DNA of 64,000 nucleotides from JAWMQL01 sp033283165 (GTDB lineage: Bacteria; Pseudomonadota; Gammaproteobacteria; Pseudomonadales; Halieaceae). The stretch spans positions 372,001-436,000 of the forward strand of contig JAWMQL010000002.1 of the NCBI GenBank assembly GCA_033283165.1, given 5' to 3'. The notes under the pieces are model-generated. The model was not told the DNA's origin and did no database searches. It worked only from the letters and a program-made list of their open reading frames with translations. Both the position numbers and the translations under genes were made by a program. Positions within the stretch are counted from its first letter, which is position 1. The number at the start of each line of letters is the position of its first letter. Shown piece after piece: positions 33,962-41,857 of this stretch.

Positions 33962-35799
33962 CCGGTCTCCCCGAGCAACCAGGCATCGATTACCTGTCGC
34001 GCGATGGGGTAGGCGGCGCTGGATCCGCCGCCATTCTCGACAATCACTGCCACTGCAATCGTGGGCGACTCATAGGGAGCGAAGGCGATAAACAAGCCGT
34101 GGTTGCGGTGCCGCTCGGCGACCTCCTCTTCCTTGTAAATGGCATTCTGGGCGATTCCAATCACCTGCGCGGTACCGGTCTTGCCCGCCATCTCGTACTG
34201 AATGCCCTTGGCTATGCGGTGCGCCGAGCCTTTTTTGGAGTGCACTACCGCGTGCATTCCCTCATGCACCGCGTCCCAGTTGGCTGGCTCCGCGACCAGC
34301 GGTTCCAACTCGGGCGCCGTCACCGGCTCGCCGTTGACCGCCTTCACCAGCCGCGGCACCCGGCGTTCGCCGCGAGTGGCAAGCACCGTGGTCGCCTCCG
34401 CCAGTTGCAAGGGGGTGGCCAGCACGTAACCCTGGCCGATACCGGCGCTGAGAGTTTCCCCGGGATACCAGGGTTGCGCCATCGTCTCCTGTTTCCAGCG
34501 GGTCGAGGGCAGCACCCCGGAACGCTCACCGGTGGTGTCCACCCCGGTGCGGGAACCCAGGCCGAAGGGCGCCAGGTAGTCGTGCATGCGGTCGATGGTG
34601 AGTCTCCGTGCCAGGTCATAGAAATACACGTCACAGGATTCCGCGATCGCCATGTTCAGGTCCACCAGGGGCGCGTGTCCGGTGCCGCGAATCTTCAGGA
34701 TCCAGTCCCGGTAGCGGCGGGAATCCCCCGGCAGCCGGTAAAAACCAGGGTCCGGCACCTCGGTCTCGGGCGTTACGAGGCCGGACTCAAGGCCGGCCAT
34801 GGCCATCAGCGGCTTGACCGTGGAGCCGGGCGGGTACTGGCCCTGCACAGCGCGATTGAACAAGGGCACATCGGGCGAGTCGCGCAGTTCGGAGTAATCC
34901 CTGGAACTGATACCGTTCACGAACAGGTTGGTATCAAACCCCGGCGTCGACACCAGGGCCATGACGCCACCATTGCGGGGATCCATGACCACCACCGCCC
35001 CGCGGCGTCCCGCCAGCGCATCGGTGGCCACCTGCTGCAGCTTGATGTCCAGGTGCAGGGTCAGGTCATTGCCGGGTACCGGGTCGAACCGCTCCAGCAC
35101 CCGCAGGACCCGGCCGTGGGCATTGGTTTCCACGTTCTGGTAGCCGACACTGCCGTGCAGGCTGTCCTCGTAATATTTTTCCACGCCGACCTTGCCCACA
35201 TGGAAGGTGCCGCGGTAGTCGCTCTCGTCCAGTTCCAGCGCCTCGCGTTCGTTGATCCTGCCGACGTAGCCCAGGGCATGGGAAAACAGCTCCCCGTGGG
35301 GGTAGTGCCGCAGCAGCTGGGCATCCACCACGACCCCGGGCAGGCGGTAACGGTTGACCGCCAGCTTGGCGCGTTCCTCTTCAGTCAGGCGAAAACGCAG
35401 CGGCACCGCCTCGTAGGGCCGCCGCCGCTGCAAGCGCTTGTAAAAGTTCTCCAGGTCGTCTTCCGAAACGGGTAGCAGCTGCTGAATTTCTGCGAGGGTG
35501 GCGTCCAGGTCGTCGACCTGTTCGCGAACAATGGACAACAGGTGGCTGGGCTCGTTATCCGCCAGCAGCACACCGTTGCGGTCGTAAATCAGGCCGCGCT
35601 TGGGCGGCAGGGGCTGCAGCTGCACCCGGTTGCGTTCGGACTGGGTGCGGTAGGTATCGTACTCGGTGATCTGCAGGCTGTAGTACCGCCCGACAATGAT
35701 GCCCAGCAGGGCCAGCACCAGCCCGATGGCAGTGAGAGAGCGCGCAGTGAAAATGCGGGATTCCCGATTGGAATCCTTAAGGGCGATGTTTCCTGCCAT
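33958..35799 (-). CDS. mrdA: Penicillin-binding protein 2 (class B transpeptidase)
   Basis: Elongasome transpeptidase paired with RodA. One N-terminal transmembrane helix (about 20-40) anchors a pedestal domain and a transpeptidase domain. The catalytic SxxK is in YPPGSTVKPLMAM, SxN is AESCDVYF-like, and KTG is in MAGKTGTAQVIG. It is 613 residues. It lies 28 nt after rlmH. Confidence 0.97.
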   Translation of the reverse strand: MAGNIALKDSNRESRIFTARSLTAIGLVLALLGIIVGRYYSLQITEYDTYRTQSERNRVQLQPLPPKRGLIYDRNGVLLADNEPSHLLSIVREQVDDLDATLAEIQQLLPVSEDDLENFYKRLQRRRPYEAVPLRFRLTEEERAKLAVNRYRLPGVVVDAQLLRHYPHGELFSHALGYVGRINEREALELDESDYRGTFHVGKVGVEKYYEDSLHGSVGYQNVETNAHGRVLRVLERFDPVPGNDLTLHLDIKLQQVATDALAGRRGAVVVMDPRNGGVMALVSTPGFDTNLFVNGISSRDYSELRDSPDVPLFNRAVQGQYPPGSTVKPLMAMAGLESGLVTPETEVPDPGFYRLPGDSRRYRDWILKIRGTGHAPLVDLNMAIAESCDVYFYDLARRLTIDRMHDYLAPFGLGSRTGVDTTGERSGVLPSTRWKQETMAQPWYPGETLSAGIGQGYVLATPLQLAEATTVLATRGERRVPRLVKAVNGEPVTAPELEPLVAEPANWDAVHEGMHAVVHSKKGSAHRIAKGIQYEMAGKTGTAQVIGIAQNAIYKEEEVAERHRNHGLFIAFAPYESPTIAVAVIVENGGGSSAAYPIARQVIDAWLLGETG

Positions 35800-35827
35800 T
35801 CAGAGCGCGGGCCTGGGCTGATTGCTG

Positions 35828-36298
35828 TCACTCGCGATGATACGGGTGCTTGACCGTGATTGTCCAAGCCCGATAGAGCTGTTCCGCCAAAATGATCCGC
35901 ACCAGGGGATGGGGCAGGGTCAGGTCGCTGAGCGACCAGCGCCTCTCGGCACGCGCCAGGCAGGCCCCGGACAGGCCGTCCGGCCCCCCGACCAGCAGGG
36001 AAAAGTTATCCCCGGACATCTGCCAGTCCTGCAGTTGACCGGCCAGGTCAGCGGTGCTCCAGGACTTGCCGCGCACATCCAGGGCGATGACCCGGTCGCC
36101 GCTGGGAACGGCCCTGAGGATCTGCTCGCCCTCTTTTTCCCGCAGCTTGACACCATCGGCGTCCCGCGAGCGCCTGGCCAGCGGTATCTCGCGCCAGTCC
36201 AGTTTCAACTCACGCGGCATCCGCTTGTCGTATTCCCGCACGCCCTCCTCGACCCAGGAGGGCATCCTGCCACCGACCGTGATGATGCTGAGGCGCAT
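35828..36298 (-). CDS. rlmH: 23S rRNA pseudouridine-1915 N3-methyltransferase RlmH
   Basis: SPOUT methyltransferase acting on 70S ribosomes. The knot motifs ALDVRGKSWSTADLA, FLLVGGPDGLS-like FSLLVGGPDGLSGACL and the C-terminal LSDLTLPHPLVRIILAEQLY are complete. It is 156 residues. Its start shares one base with the rsfS stop. Confidence 0.97.
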   Translation of the reverse strand: MRLSIITVGGRMPSWVEEGVREYDKRMPRELKLDWREIPLARRSRDADGVKLREKEGEQILRAVPSGDRVIALDVRGKSWSTADLAGQLQDWQMSGDNFSLLVGGPDGLSGACLARAERRWSLSDLTLPHPLVRIILAEQLYRAWTITVKHPYHRE

Positions 36299-36657
36299 TA
36301 CTCCTCGGGGGCGTCTTCCGACCTGGCCCTGGGTGCCGGGTGTGACCAGAGCCGCTCAAGATCATAGAAATCCCGAGTCGCGGGCAACATGACATGGACG
36401 ACCACATCACCGAAATCCACCAATACCCACTCACCGGCGTCTTCACCCTCGACCCCGAGAGGTCGCTGCCCGGCTTTCTTCGCCTCCAGGCAGACATTAT
36501 CGGCGAGTGACTTCACGTGCCGGTTGGAGGTCCCTGAGCTGATAACCAGGTAATCCATTATGTCCGTGAGGTCGCTGACCTCCAGGCAGACGGTATTGAC
36601 AGCTTTCAGGTCGTCGAGGGCATCGACGACCAGCTGCTTCAGCGGCTCAGCTTCCAT
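36298..36657 (-). CDS. rsfS: Ribosomal silencing factor RsfS
   Basis: Binds uL14 on the large subunit and blocks subunit joining in starvation. The core VSDLTDIMDYLVISSGTSNR, the EGEDAGEWVLVDFGDVVVHV strand and a C-terminal YDLERLW match the family. The last 15 residues or so are an acidic/Ser/Pro tail. It is 119 residues. It is 47 nt downstream of nadD; no holA lies between mrdA and this block, unlike in enterics. Confidence 0.96.
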   Translation of the reverse strand: MEAEPLKQLVVDALDDLKAVNTVCLEVSDLTDIMDYLVISSGTSNRHVKSLADNVCLEAKKAGQRPLGVEGEDAGEWVLVDFGDVVVHVMLPATRDFYDLERLWSHPAPRARSEDAPEE

Positions 36658-36704
36658 GGCGATGGTCAGTTCCGGTGTCTTGCGGCTTGCAGGTCATGCT
36701 TGTC

Positions 36705-37349
36705 TCACTTGTAAAGTCCATTGCTTTCAATATAGTCCAGTACCGCGCCCGGCAGCAGGTAGCGGGCGCTGCGCCCGGCGGCCAGCTCAGCGCGAATGTC
36801 GGTAGAGGCGATCGCCAGCGGGCGCAGGGTTTCCACCAGCACCAGGCCGGCGGGTCGGGCCGCCAGCTGCTCGACATCGTCCGTCCGGTGCCGCCGCAGC
36901 CAGTCGGCCACCACACCACGTTCGGGCAGCAGCCAGCCGGGGCGCGCGATTATCACGATATGGCAGTACTCCAGCAAGTCCTGCCAACGGTGCCAGGTGT
37001 CCAGTTTGTCCACCGCATCGAAGCCCATCACCAGGCACAGGGAACGGTCCGGCCCAAGTTCCTCGCGCAGCTCAGCGATACTGTCGATAGTGTAGGAAGG
37101 GCCGCTGCGCGCCAGTTCGCGCCGATCGCAGGCCAGGCGCGGCTCACCGGCCACCGCCAGTTCCACCATCGCGGCACGGTGTTCGGCGCTGCAATCCGGG
37201 GCGTCCCGGTGCGGCGGCACCGCACAGGGCATCAGCCGCAACTGGGCGAGACCCAGGTGCTCCACCAGTTCCAGTGCGGAGCGCAGGTGGCCGTAGTGTA
37301 CCGGGTTGAAGGTGCCGCCGAACACGGCCACCGGACGTGCGGGGATCAA
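36705..37349 (-). CDS. nadD: Nicotinate-nucleotide adenylyltransferase NadD
   Basis: Makes deamido-NAD from nicotinate mononucleotide and ATP. The nucleotidyltransferase signature FGGTFNPVHYGHLRSALEL (about residues 9-27), substrate segment MPCAVPPHRD and the C-terminal ISSTDIR-like ASTDIRAELAAG are present. It is 214 residues. It overlaps proA by 4 nt. Confidence 0.96.
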   Translation of the reverse strand: MIPARPVAVFGGTFNPVHYGHLRSALELVEHLGLAQLRLMPCAVPPHRDAPDCSAEHRAAMVELAVAGEPRLACDRRELARSGPSYTIDSIAELREELGPDRSLCLVMGFDAVDKLDTWHRWQDLLEYCHIVIIARPGWLLPERGVVADWLRRHRTDDVEQLAARPAGLVLVETLRPLAIASTDIRAELAAGRSARYLLPGAVLDYIESNGLYK

Positions 37350-38620
37350 GTGCGAACCTGCCCCTCGCCGAACACCACGTACTTCTGGGAAGTGAGCCCC
37401 TCCAGCCCTACCGGGCCGCGGGCGTGCAGCTTGTCGGTGGAGATGCCGATTTCCGCGCCCAGACCGAATTCGAAGCCATCGGCGAAGCGGGTCGAGGCAT
37501 TGATCATGACCGAGCTTGAATCCACCTCACGCAGGAAGCGCATGGCGCGGCCGTGGTCCCGGGTGACGATGGTGTCCGTGTGCAGGGAGCTGTAGGTGTT
37601 GATGTGCTCGATCGCCGCGGTCACGTCCCCGACCACCCGGAGCGCCAGGATCGGCGCCAGGTATTCCTCGTGCCAGTCCTGTTCCGTGGCGGCGACGGCG
37701 CCTGGCAGGATACGACAGCTGCGCTCACAGCCGCGCAGTTCCACCCCGTGCTCGGCGAAAGCCTCGGCCAGCCGGGGGAGTATCGCCTCCGCCTCGGCCT
37801 CGGCCACCAGCAGGGTCTCCATGGTATTGCAGGTACCGTAGCGCTGGGTCTTGGCGTTGACGGCAATCGCCAGGGCCATGTCGTGATCGGCGCCCTCGTC
37901 TATATAAACGTGGCAGACCCCGTCCAGGTGTTTGATGACCGGTACCCTGGCGTCCTTGCTGATCCGCTCGATGAGGCCCTTGCCGCCGCGCGGCACGATC
38001 ACGTCGACGAACTCCGGCATGGCAATCAACTGTCCAACCGCGGCACGGTCCGCCGTGGCCACCACCTGGATTGCCGCCCCCGGCAGGCCGGCGGCCGCGA
38101 GCCCCTGGGCCAGGCAGGCCGCGATGGCCTGGTTGGACGCCAGGGCCTCGGACCCCCCTCGCAGGATCGTTGCGTTGCCCGATTTCAGGCACAGACTGGC
38201 GGCCTCGACGGTCACATTGGGGCGCGATTCGTAGATGATGCCGATCACGCCCAGTGGCACACGCATGCGTCCCACCTGGATACCGCTGGGCCGGGTGTTC
38301 AGGTCGGTGATACTGCCCACGGGATCGGGCAGAGCCGCCACCTGGCTCAGCCCCTCGAGCATGGTATCAATACGCGCCGGGGTCAGCTCCAGGCGATCCA
38401 GCAGCGGCGCGGCCAGGTCGTTGGCCCGACCCCGCTCCAGGTCTTCGCCATTGGCCTCCGCGAGTTCCTCGCGAGCCCCGTCCAGCGCATCCCGTGCCGC
38501 CAGCAGGGCGCGGTTGCGCGCGGCGGTGCTGGAGGCTGCCACTGCGCGCGAAGCCTCCCGGGCCTGCTGACCCAGCTGCCGCATGTATTGATCGACGTCC
38601 ATCTCCACCGTGGAACCCAT
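37346..38620 (-). CDS. proA: Gamma-glutamyl phosphate reductase
   Basis: Second step of proline synthesis, an ALDH-like NADPH enzyme. Key parts are RPNVTVEAASLCLKSGNA, IPRGGKGLI-like VPRGGKGLIERIS, the catalytic cysteine in RYGTCNTMETLLV, and the C-terminal FGLGAEIGISTDKLHARGPV. It is 424 residues. The ATG at 38620 starts MGSTVEMDVDQYM; an internal Met start is possible but not needed. Confidence 0.97.
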   Translation of the reverse strand: MGSTVEMDVDQYMRQLGQQAREASRAVAASSTAARNRALLAARDALDGAREELAEANGEDLERGRANDLAAPLLDRLELTPARIDTMLEGLSQVAALPDPVGSITDLNTRPSGIQVGRMRVPLGVIGIIYESRPNVTVEAASLCLKSGNATILRGGSEALASNQAIAACLAQGLAAAGLPGAAIQVVATADRAAVGQLIAMPEFVDVIVPRGGKGLIERISKDARVPVIKHLDGVCHVYIDEGADHDMALAIAVNAKTQRYGTCNTMETLLVAEAEAEAILPRLAEAFAEHGVELRGCERSCRILPGAVAATEQDWHEEYLAPILALRVVGDVTAAIEHINTYSSLHTDTIVTRDHGRAMRFLREVDSSSVMINASTRFADGFEFGLGAEIGISTDKLHARGPVGLEGLTSQKYVVFGEGQVRT

Positions 38621-38711
38621 AACTGCCCCTAATTAATGTGTGGCCGATTATACCTGAACCGTCCACACCGTGTGCTAAGCTGAGCCGGGCCCAGCTACCG
38701 GAGGCCCGCAC

Positions 38712-39335
38712 ATGGCAGCGCGACCCACCCTGGAATTTTTCTACGACTGTTCCAGCCCCTGGACCTATCTCGCCTTCACCCGGGCCATCCCGATGTGTGA
38801 AGAACTGGGGGTCGACATCGACTGGCGGCCCATCATCGTCGGCGGGGTATTCAACGCGGTGAACCAGGACCTGTATGAATACCGGGCCGGATTCCTGGCC
38901 AAGGACAGCCCCAAGCTGCGGTACTTCCTGAAAGACATGGAGGACTGGGCCCGCCTCTGCGAGATCACCCTGGCCTGGCCGGAGGGCCACCCGGTGAACG
39001 CGGTCAAGGCCATGCGCGGCGCCCTGTACGCCCACGACCAGGGCCTGCTGGTGCCCTACTCCCTGGAGGTGTTCCGCCAGTACTGGGGCGGCGGCAACTC
39101 GAATATCGCCGACGAGGCCGTACTGCGCCAGATCGCCGACCGCGCCGGCCTGGATGGCGACGCCCTGCTCTCCGCCACAGCAGACCAGGTCTACAAGGAC
39201 CGGCTGCGAGCCAACACCGACGAGGTGATCGCCCGCGGCGGCTTTGGCTCACCCACGATGTTCATCGGCGACGATATGTATTTCGGTAACGACCGCATGG
39301 AACTGGTTCGGTTCGCTTTGCAGCGCCTGTCATGA
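38712..39335 (+). CDS. DsbA-family/HCCA isomerase-like thioredoxin-fold protein
   Basis: 207-residue kappa-GST/DsbA-like protein. The N-terminus FFYDCSSPWTYLAFTRA keeps the Ser-Pro-W-TYLA active-site pattern of 2-hydroxychromene-2-carboxylate isomerases rather than a CxxC. A helical insert covers about residues 60-150. The C-terminal GFGSPTMFIGDDMYFGNDRM is the cis-Pro strand. HCCA isomerases use glutathione as cofactor. The natural substrate here is unknown. It is followed by the 240-nt convergent gap with the nested stem-loop element. Confidence 0.8.
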   Translation: MAARPTLEFFYDCSSPWTYLAFTRAIPMCEELGVDIDWRPIIVGGVFNAVNQDLYEYRAGFLAKDSPKLRYFLKDMEDWARLCEITLAWPEGHPVNAVKAMRGALYAHDQGLLVPYSLEVFRQYWGGGNSNIADEAVLRQIADRAGLDGDALLSATADQVYKDRLRANTDEVIARGGFGSPTMFIGDDMYFGNDRMELVRFALQRLS

Positions 39336-39375
39336 ATCGGGCCCCTCCAGCGTTGCCGTCGGGATGTCGAGGGCG

Positions 39376-39484
39376 CCTGGAGAGCGCACGCCGTTCAGGG
39401 GCGTGGGAGGCCATGGATGGCCTCCCCCGAGCTGGGCAGGACGCCCCGCTTTCAGCGGTCCCTGAAGGGCGTGCGCTCTCCAGG
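39376..39484 (+). repeat. Nested stem-loop element, copy A (about 109 nt)
   Basis: Outer 25-nt arms at 39376-39400 and 39460-39484 pair with one mismatch. Inside are hairpin 1 (39405-39426, GGGAGGCCAT / ATGGCCTCCC around GG) and hairpin 2 (39430-39450, AGC-GGGC / GCCC-GCT around AGGAC with one mismatch). A conserved TTTCAGCG follows. The same order of parts recurs in copy B at 62573-62686 on the other strand. The core sequence (GGCCATGGA, CCCCCGAGC, GGAC) is shared while the outer arms differ completely. It lies in a convergent gap. Confidence 0.9.
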
Positions 39485-39511
39485 TGACCTTCTCTCTGCC
39501 ACGCCAGAAAC

Positions 39512-39560
39512 GAAAACGGGCCCCGCGGGGCCCGCTCGGGACCCCGGCTCTCGCCGGGGT
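39512..39560 (-). terminator. Intrinsic terminator of the peroxiredoxin gene, double hairpin
   Basis: Reading the minus strand after the ahpC stop: first ACCCCGGC / GCCGGGGT (39541-39560) around a 4-nt loop, then the perfect palindrome CGGGCCCC-GC-GGGGCCCG (39517-39534) followed by TTTT-C-GTTTC. The second hairpin plus T tract fits Rho-independent termination. Confidence 0.75.
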
Positions 39561-39575
39561 GACGAAACCTGCAGT

Positions 39576-40178
39576 CTACAGACCGCCGGCGTTCTCGGCC
39601 AGGTAGGACGCCACGCCGCCGGGCGACGCGTCCATGCCCTTGTCGCCCTTGTTCCAGCCCGCCGGGCAGACTTCGCCATGCTCCTCGTGAAACTGCAGCG
39701 CCTCGACCAGGCGCACCAGCTCGTCGATATTGCGGCCCAGGGGCAGGTCATTGACCAACTGGGAACGCACAACGCCTTCACGGTCGATCAGGAATGCGCC
39801 GCGGAAGGCGACGCCACCGGCGGACTCGACGCCAAAGGCGCGGCAGATAGCGTGGTTAACGTCGGCCGCCATGGTGTATTTCACCGGACCGATACCGCCG
39901 TCGTTGATCGCAGTGTTGCGCCAGGCGTTGTGAGTGAATTGGGAATCGATGGACACGGCCACCACTTCCACACCCAGTGCTTCAAATTTCTCCATGCGGT
40001 GATCCAGGGCGATCAGCTCTGAGGGGCAAACAAAGGTGAAATCCAGCGGGTAGAAAAATACCAGGCCGTATTTGCCAGCCATGGCCTCGGAACGCCTGTA
40101 GGAATCAACAATCTCGCCATTGCCCTTGACGGCAGCGACGTCAAAATCCGGTGCGGGTTTTCCAACCAGAACTCCCAT
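39576..40178 (-). CDS. Typical 2-Cys peroxiredoxin (AhpC/Prx1 family)
   Basis: 200 residues. The peroxidatic cysteine is in YPLDFTFVCPSELIAL (about residue 49) and the resolving cysteine is in HGEVCPAGWNKG (about residue 170). The GGVAFRGAFLIDREG strand is also conserved. The protein is of the Prx1/AhpC1 type that is usually reduced by thioredoxin, since no ahpF lies near. I use the ATG at 40178; a TTG at 40193 would add five residues. It removes peroxide and fits the redox/iron neighbourhood. Confidence 0.93.
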   Translation of the reverse strand: MGVLVGKPAPDFDVAAVKGNGEIVDSYRRSEAMAGKYGLVFFYPLDFTFVCPSELIALDHRMEKFEALGVEVVAVSIDSQFTHNAWRNTAINDGGIGPVKYTMAADVNHAICRAFGVESAGGVAFRGAFLIDREGVVRSQLVNDLPLGRNIDELVRLVEALQFHEEHGEVCPAGWNKGDKGMDASPGGVASYLAENAGGL

Positions 40179-40382
40179 GTAAATACTCTCCAATGTGGTT
40201 TTATGGGTTCATTCCGCCGGGACGCCAGCGCGGCGCCCCGATCGAGTTGTGCAGTTTACAAAGAGCTGGCAATAAACCCAATTTGAATATTTTCATTCTT
40301 TCCATAGATTCAGCCTATCAAAGACGCGTTTAAGCACGCACAAACGCCCATTTCTTACCACTTTTCAGGCCTTACTGTTGTT

Positions 40383-40401
40383 GACAATCATTCTCATTAG
40401 C
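40383..40401. promoter_or_regulatory. Fur-box-like site upstream of bfd
   Basis: GACAATCATTCTCATTAGC; its reverse complement reads as repeated AATG(A/C) hexamers like the classic Fur site. The perfect TTGACA (40381-40386) overlaps it, so Fur binding could block RNA polymerase. It lies about 50 nt before the bfd start. Confidence 0.65.
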
Positions 40402-40451
40402 ATTAGTCTTTAGCCATTGTTCAATCACGAGTTCAACAGGTATCCGGCGCA

Positions 40452-40655
40452 ATGTACGTTTGTATCTGTAAAGGCATCACCGACACCCAGATCCGGGCAG
40501 CCGTCCAGGACGGTGCAGCCTCGGTGCGCGAAGTGCGCAACAGCCTTGGCGTCGCCAGCCAGTGTGGCAAGTGTAGCGTGCTGACCCGGGACATCGTGCG
40601 CCAATCCCTGAACGACATGGCCGACAACGAGCAGCTGTTCTACGCTGTGACCTGA
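40452..40655 (+). CDS. bfd: Bacterioferritin-associated ferredoxin
   Basis: 67-residue [2Fe-2S] protein that reduces the core of bacterioferritin to release iron. The four ligands are in VCICKG (CxC) near the N-terminus and SQCGKC (CxxC) near residue 37. Its short form matches Bfd of pseudomonads. A Fur-like site lies upstream, as expected for a gene induced in iron starvation. It ends before a strong terminator. Confidence 0.94.
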   Translation: MYVCICKGITDTQIRAAVQDGAASVREVRNSLGVASQCGKCSVLTRDIVRQSLNDMADNEQLFYAVT

Positions 40656-40674
40656 TCGCCGCCAGGAAAACCAG

Positions 40675-40702
40675 ACGCCGGTCATCGACCGGCGTTTTTT
40701 TT
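40675..40702 (+). terminator. Strong intrinsic terminator after bfd
   Basis: ACGCCGGTC (40675-40683) pairs perfectly with GACCGGCGT (40687-40695) around ATC and runs into eight T residues (40695-40702). It separates bfd from bfr, so the two iron genes are transcribed independently. Confidence 0.93.
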
Positions 40703-40721
40703 GCCCTGCAATTGGGAATCA

Positions 40722-40740
40722 CTCTGATTATCATTACAAA
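40722..40740. promoter_or_regulatory. Fur-box-like site upstream of bfr
   Basis: CTCTGATTATCATTACAAA; the reverse strand has TAATGATAATCA, close to the Fur consensus core. It lies about 80 nt before bfr in an A/T-rich gap. At bfr genes Fur can act positively or indirectly; the direction here is unknown. Confidence 0.6.
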
Positions 40741-40820
40741 TAACCAATAAAATCAATAGCTTACATTGTAATCCGGCGAGCCCTGGCCTACACTGTCGGA
40801 AATGAAGTGGGGAGACCACC

Positions 40821-41303
40821 ATGAAAGGTGACGCCAAGGTAATAGAACATCTGAACACGATACTCGGCAACGAACTGGTCGCCATCAACCAGTATTTCCT
40901 GCATGCCCGCATGTACAAGGACTGGGGCCTGAAGGAACTGGGCGACCACGAGTACCACGAATCCATCGACGAAATGAAGCATGCCGACCGGATCATCGAA
41001 CGGATCCTGTTCCTGGAGGGCCTGCCCAACCTGCAGAGTCTGGGCAAGTTACTGATCGGTGAAAATACCCAGGAAATGCTGGAGTGCGACCTCAAGCTGG
41101 AACACAAGGCGCACGTCGACCTGAAGGCTGCCGTCGCCTATTGCGAAGAGGTAGGGGACTACGTATCGAGGGATCTGTTCGTCGATATCATGGAATCAGA
41201 AGAAGAACATATCGACTGGCTGGAAACCCAGCTGGACCTGATCGGCAAGGTCGGCCTGCAGAACTACCTGCAGACCGCCATGCATACGGTAAAACCGGAC
41301 TAA
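40821..41303 (+). CDS. bfr: Bacterioferritin
   Basis: 160-residue heme-containing ferritin that stores iron. The ferroxidase ligands fall in LGNELVAINQYFLHARM (Glu18), HESIDEMKHADRI (Glu51, His54), ECDLKLEHKAH (Glu94) and SEEEHIDWLE (Glu127, His130). Met52, the heme axial ligand, is present (DEMKH), so this is a heme-binding subunit. It ends in overlap with the convergent grxD (4 nt). Confidence 0.96.
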   Translation: MKGDAKVIEHLNTILGNELVAINQYFLHARMYKDWGLKELGDHEYHESIDEMKHADRIIERILFLEGLPNLQSLGKLLIGENTQEMLECDLKLEHKAHVDLKAAVAYCEEVGDYVSRDLFVDIMESEEEHIDWLETQLDLIGKVGLQNYLQTAMHTVKPD

Positions 41304-41635
41304 CCGGCCTGCTGCTGCGCGGCTGCAGACTCCTTGATCAGGGTTTGCAGCTCACCGCTCTCATACATCTCGGTGACGATGTCGCAGCCGCCAATCAATT
41401 CACCGTCCACCCACAGCTGGGGAAAGGTCGGCCAGTTGGCATATTTGGGCAGGTTGGCCCTGATCTCCGGGTTGGAGAGAATATCCACATAGGCAAACCG
41501 CTCACCGCAGGCCATCAGGGCCTGCACCGTGCGGGCCGAAAAACCGCACTGGGGCTGGTTGGGAGAGCCCTTCATATATAGCAGTATGCTGTTGTTCTCG
41601 ATCTGTTCTTTGATCGTGTCGAAGATATCCATCAC
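41300..41635 (-). CDS. grxD: Monothiol glutaredoxin (Grx4/GrxD)
   Basis: 111 residues with the CGFS active site in GSPNQPQCGFSARTVQAL. Glutathione-binding residues are seen in NWPTFPQLWVDGELIGGCDI. Such proteins hold and pass on [2Fe-2S] clusters rather than reduce disulfides. The grouping with bfd and bfr is a sensible iron-handling neighbourhood. The start is MMDIFDTIKEQI at 41635. Confidence 0.96.
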   Translation of the reverse strand: MMDIFDTIKEQIENNSILLYMKGSPNQPQCGFSARTVQALMACGERFAYVDILSNPEIRANLPKYANWPTFPQLWVDGELIGGCDIVTEMYESGELQTLIKESAAAQQQAG

Positions 41636-41729
41636 CTCACCCGTTTGTACCGCACCGCCGGCCCTATTGCCGCAGGGCGAGCTATTCTACCGCTAATAGT
41701 GGCGCAATCCCACACCTGGGTAGAGCCGA

Positions 41730-41758
41730 TTGCCAGACGCCACCAATGCAGCTATAGT
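41730..41758 (+). promoter_or_regulatory. Strong sigma70-type promoter for argD
   Basis: TTGCCA (41730-41735, 5/6) and TATAGT (41753-41758, 5/6) with an ideal 17-nt spacer. The predicted start is near 41765, about 93 nt before argD. This is one of the best core promoters in the window by sequence. Confidence 0.7.
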
Positions 41759-41771
41759 TGCTCTCTTTTGA

Positions 41772-41792
41772 GGCAGCCGGCGCTGCCTTTTT
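41772..41792 (+). terminator. Terminator-like hairpin in the argD leader
   Basis: GGCAGC (41772-41777) and GCTGCC (41782-41787) pair around CGGC, followed by TTTTT (41788-41792) and then a second T-rich run. The hairpin begins within 10 nt of the predicted transcription start, which is too early for ordinary attenuation. It could protect the 5' end, act as an RNA switch part, or stop transcripts from an upstream start. Confidence 0.55.
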
Positions 41793-41857
41793 GCGTTTTT
41801 GGAGGGCGGCCCGAGGCGGACGCCCGGTGCAGGGCGAGCACGCCCCGGGGGAAAATG

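Noticed and set aside
38640..38711. A promoter for the DsbA/HCCA-like gene
   Set aside because: TAAGCT and a TTATAC-like stretch are present but no acceptable -35/-10 pair with proper spacing could be assigned.
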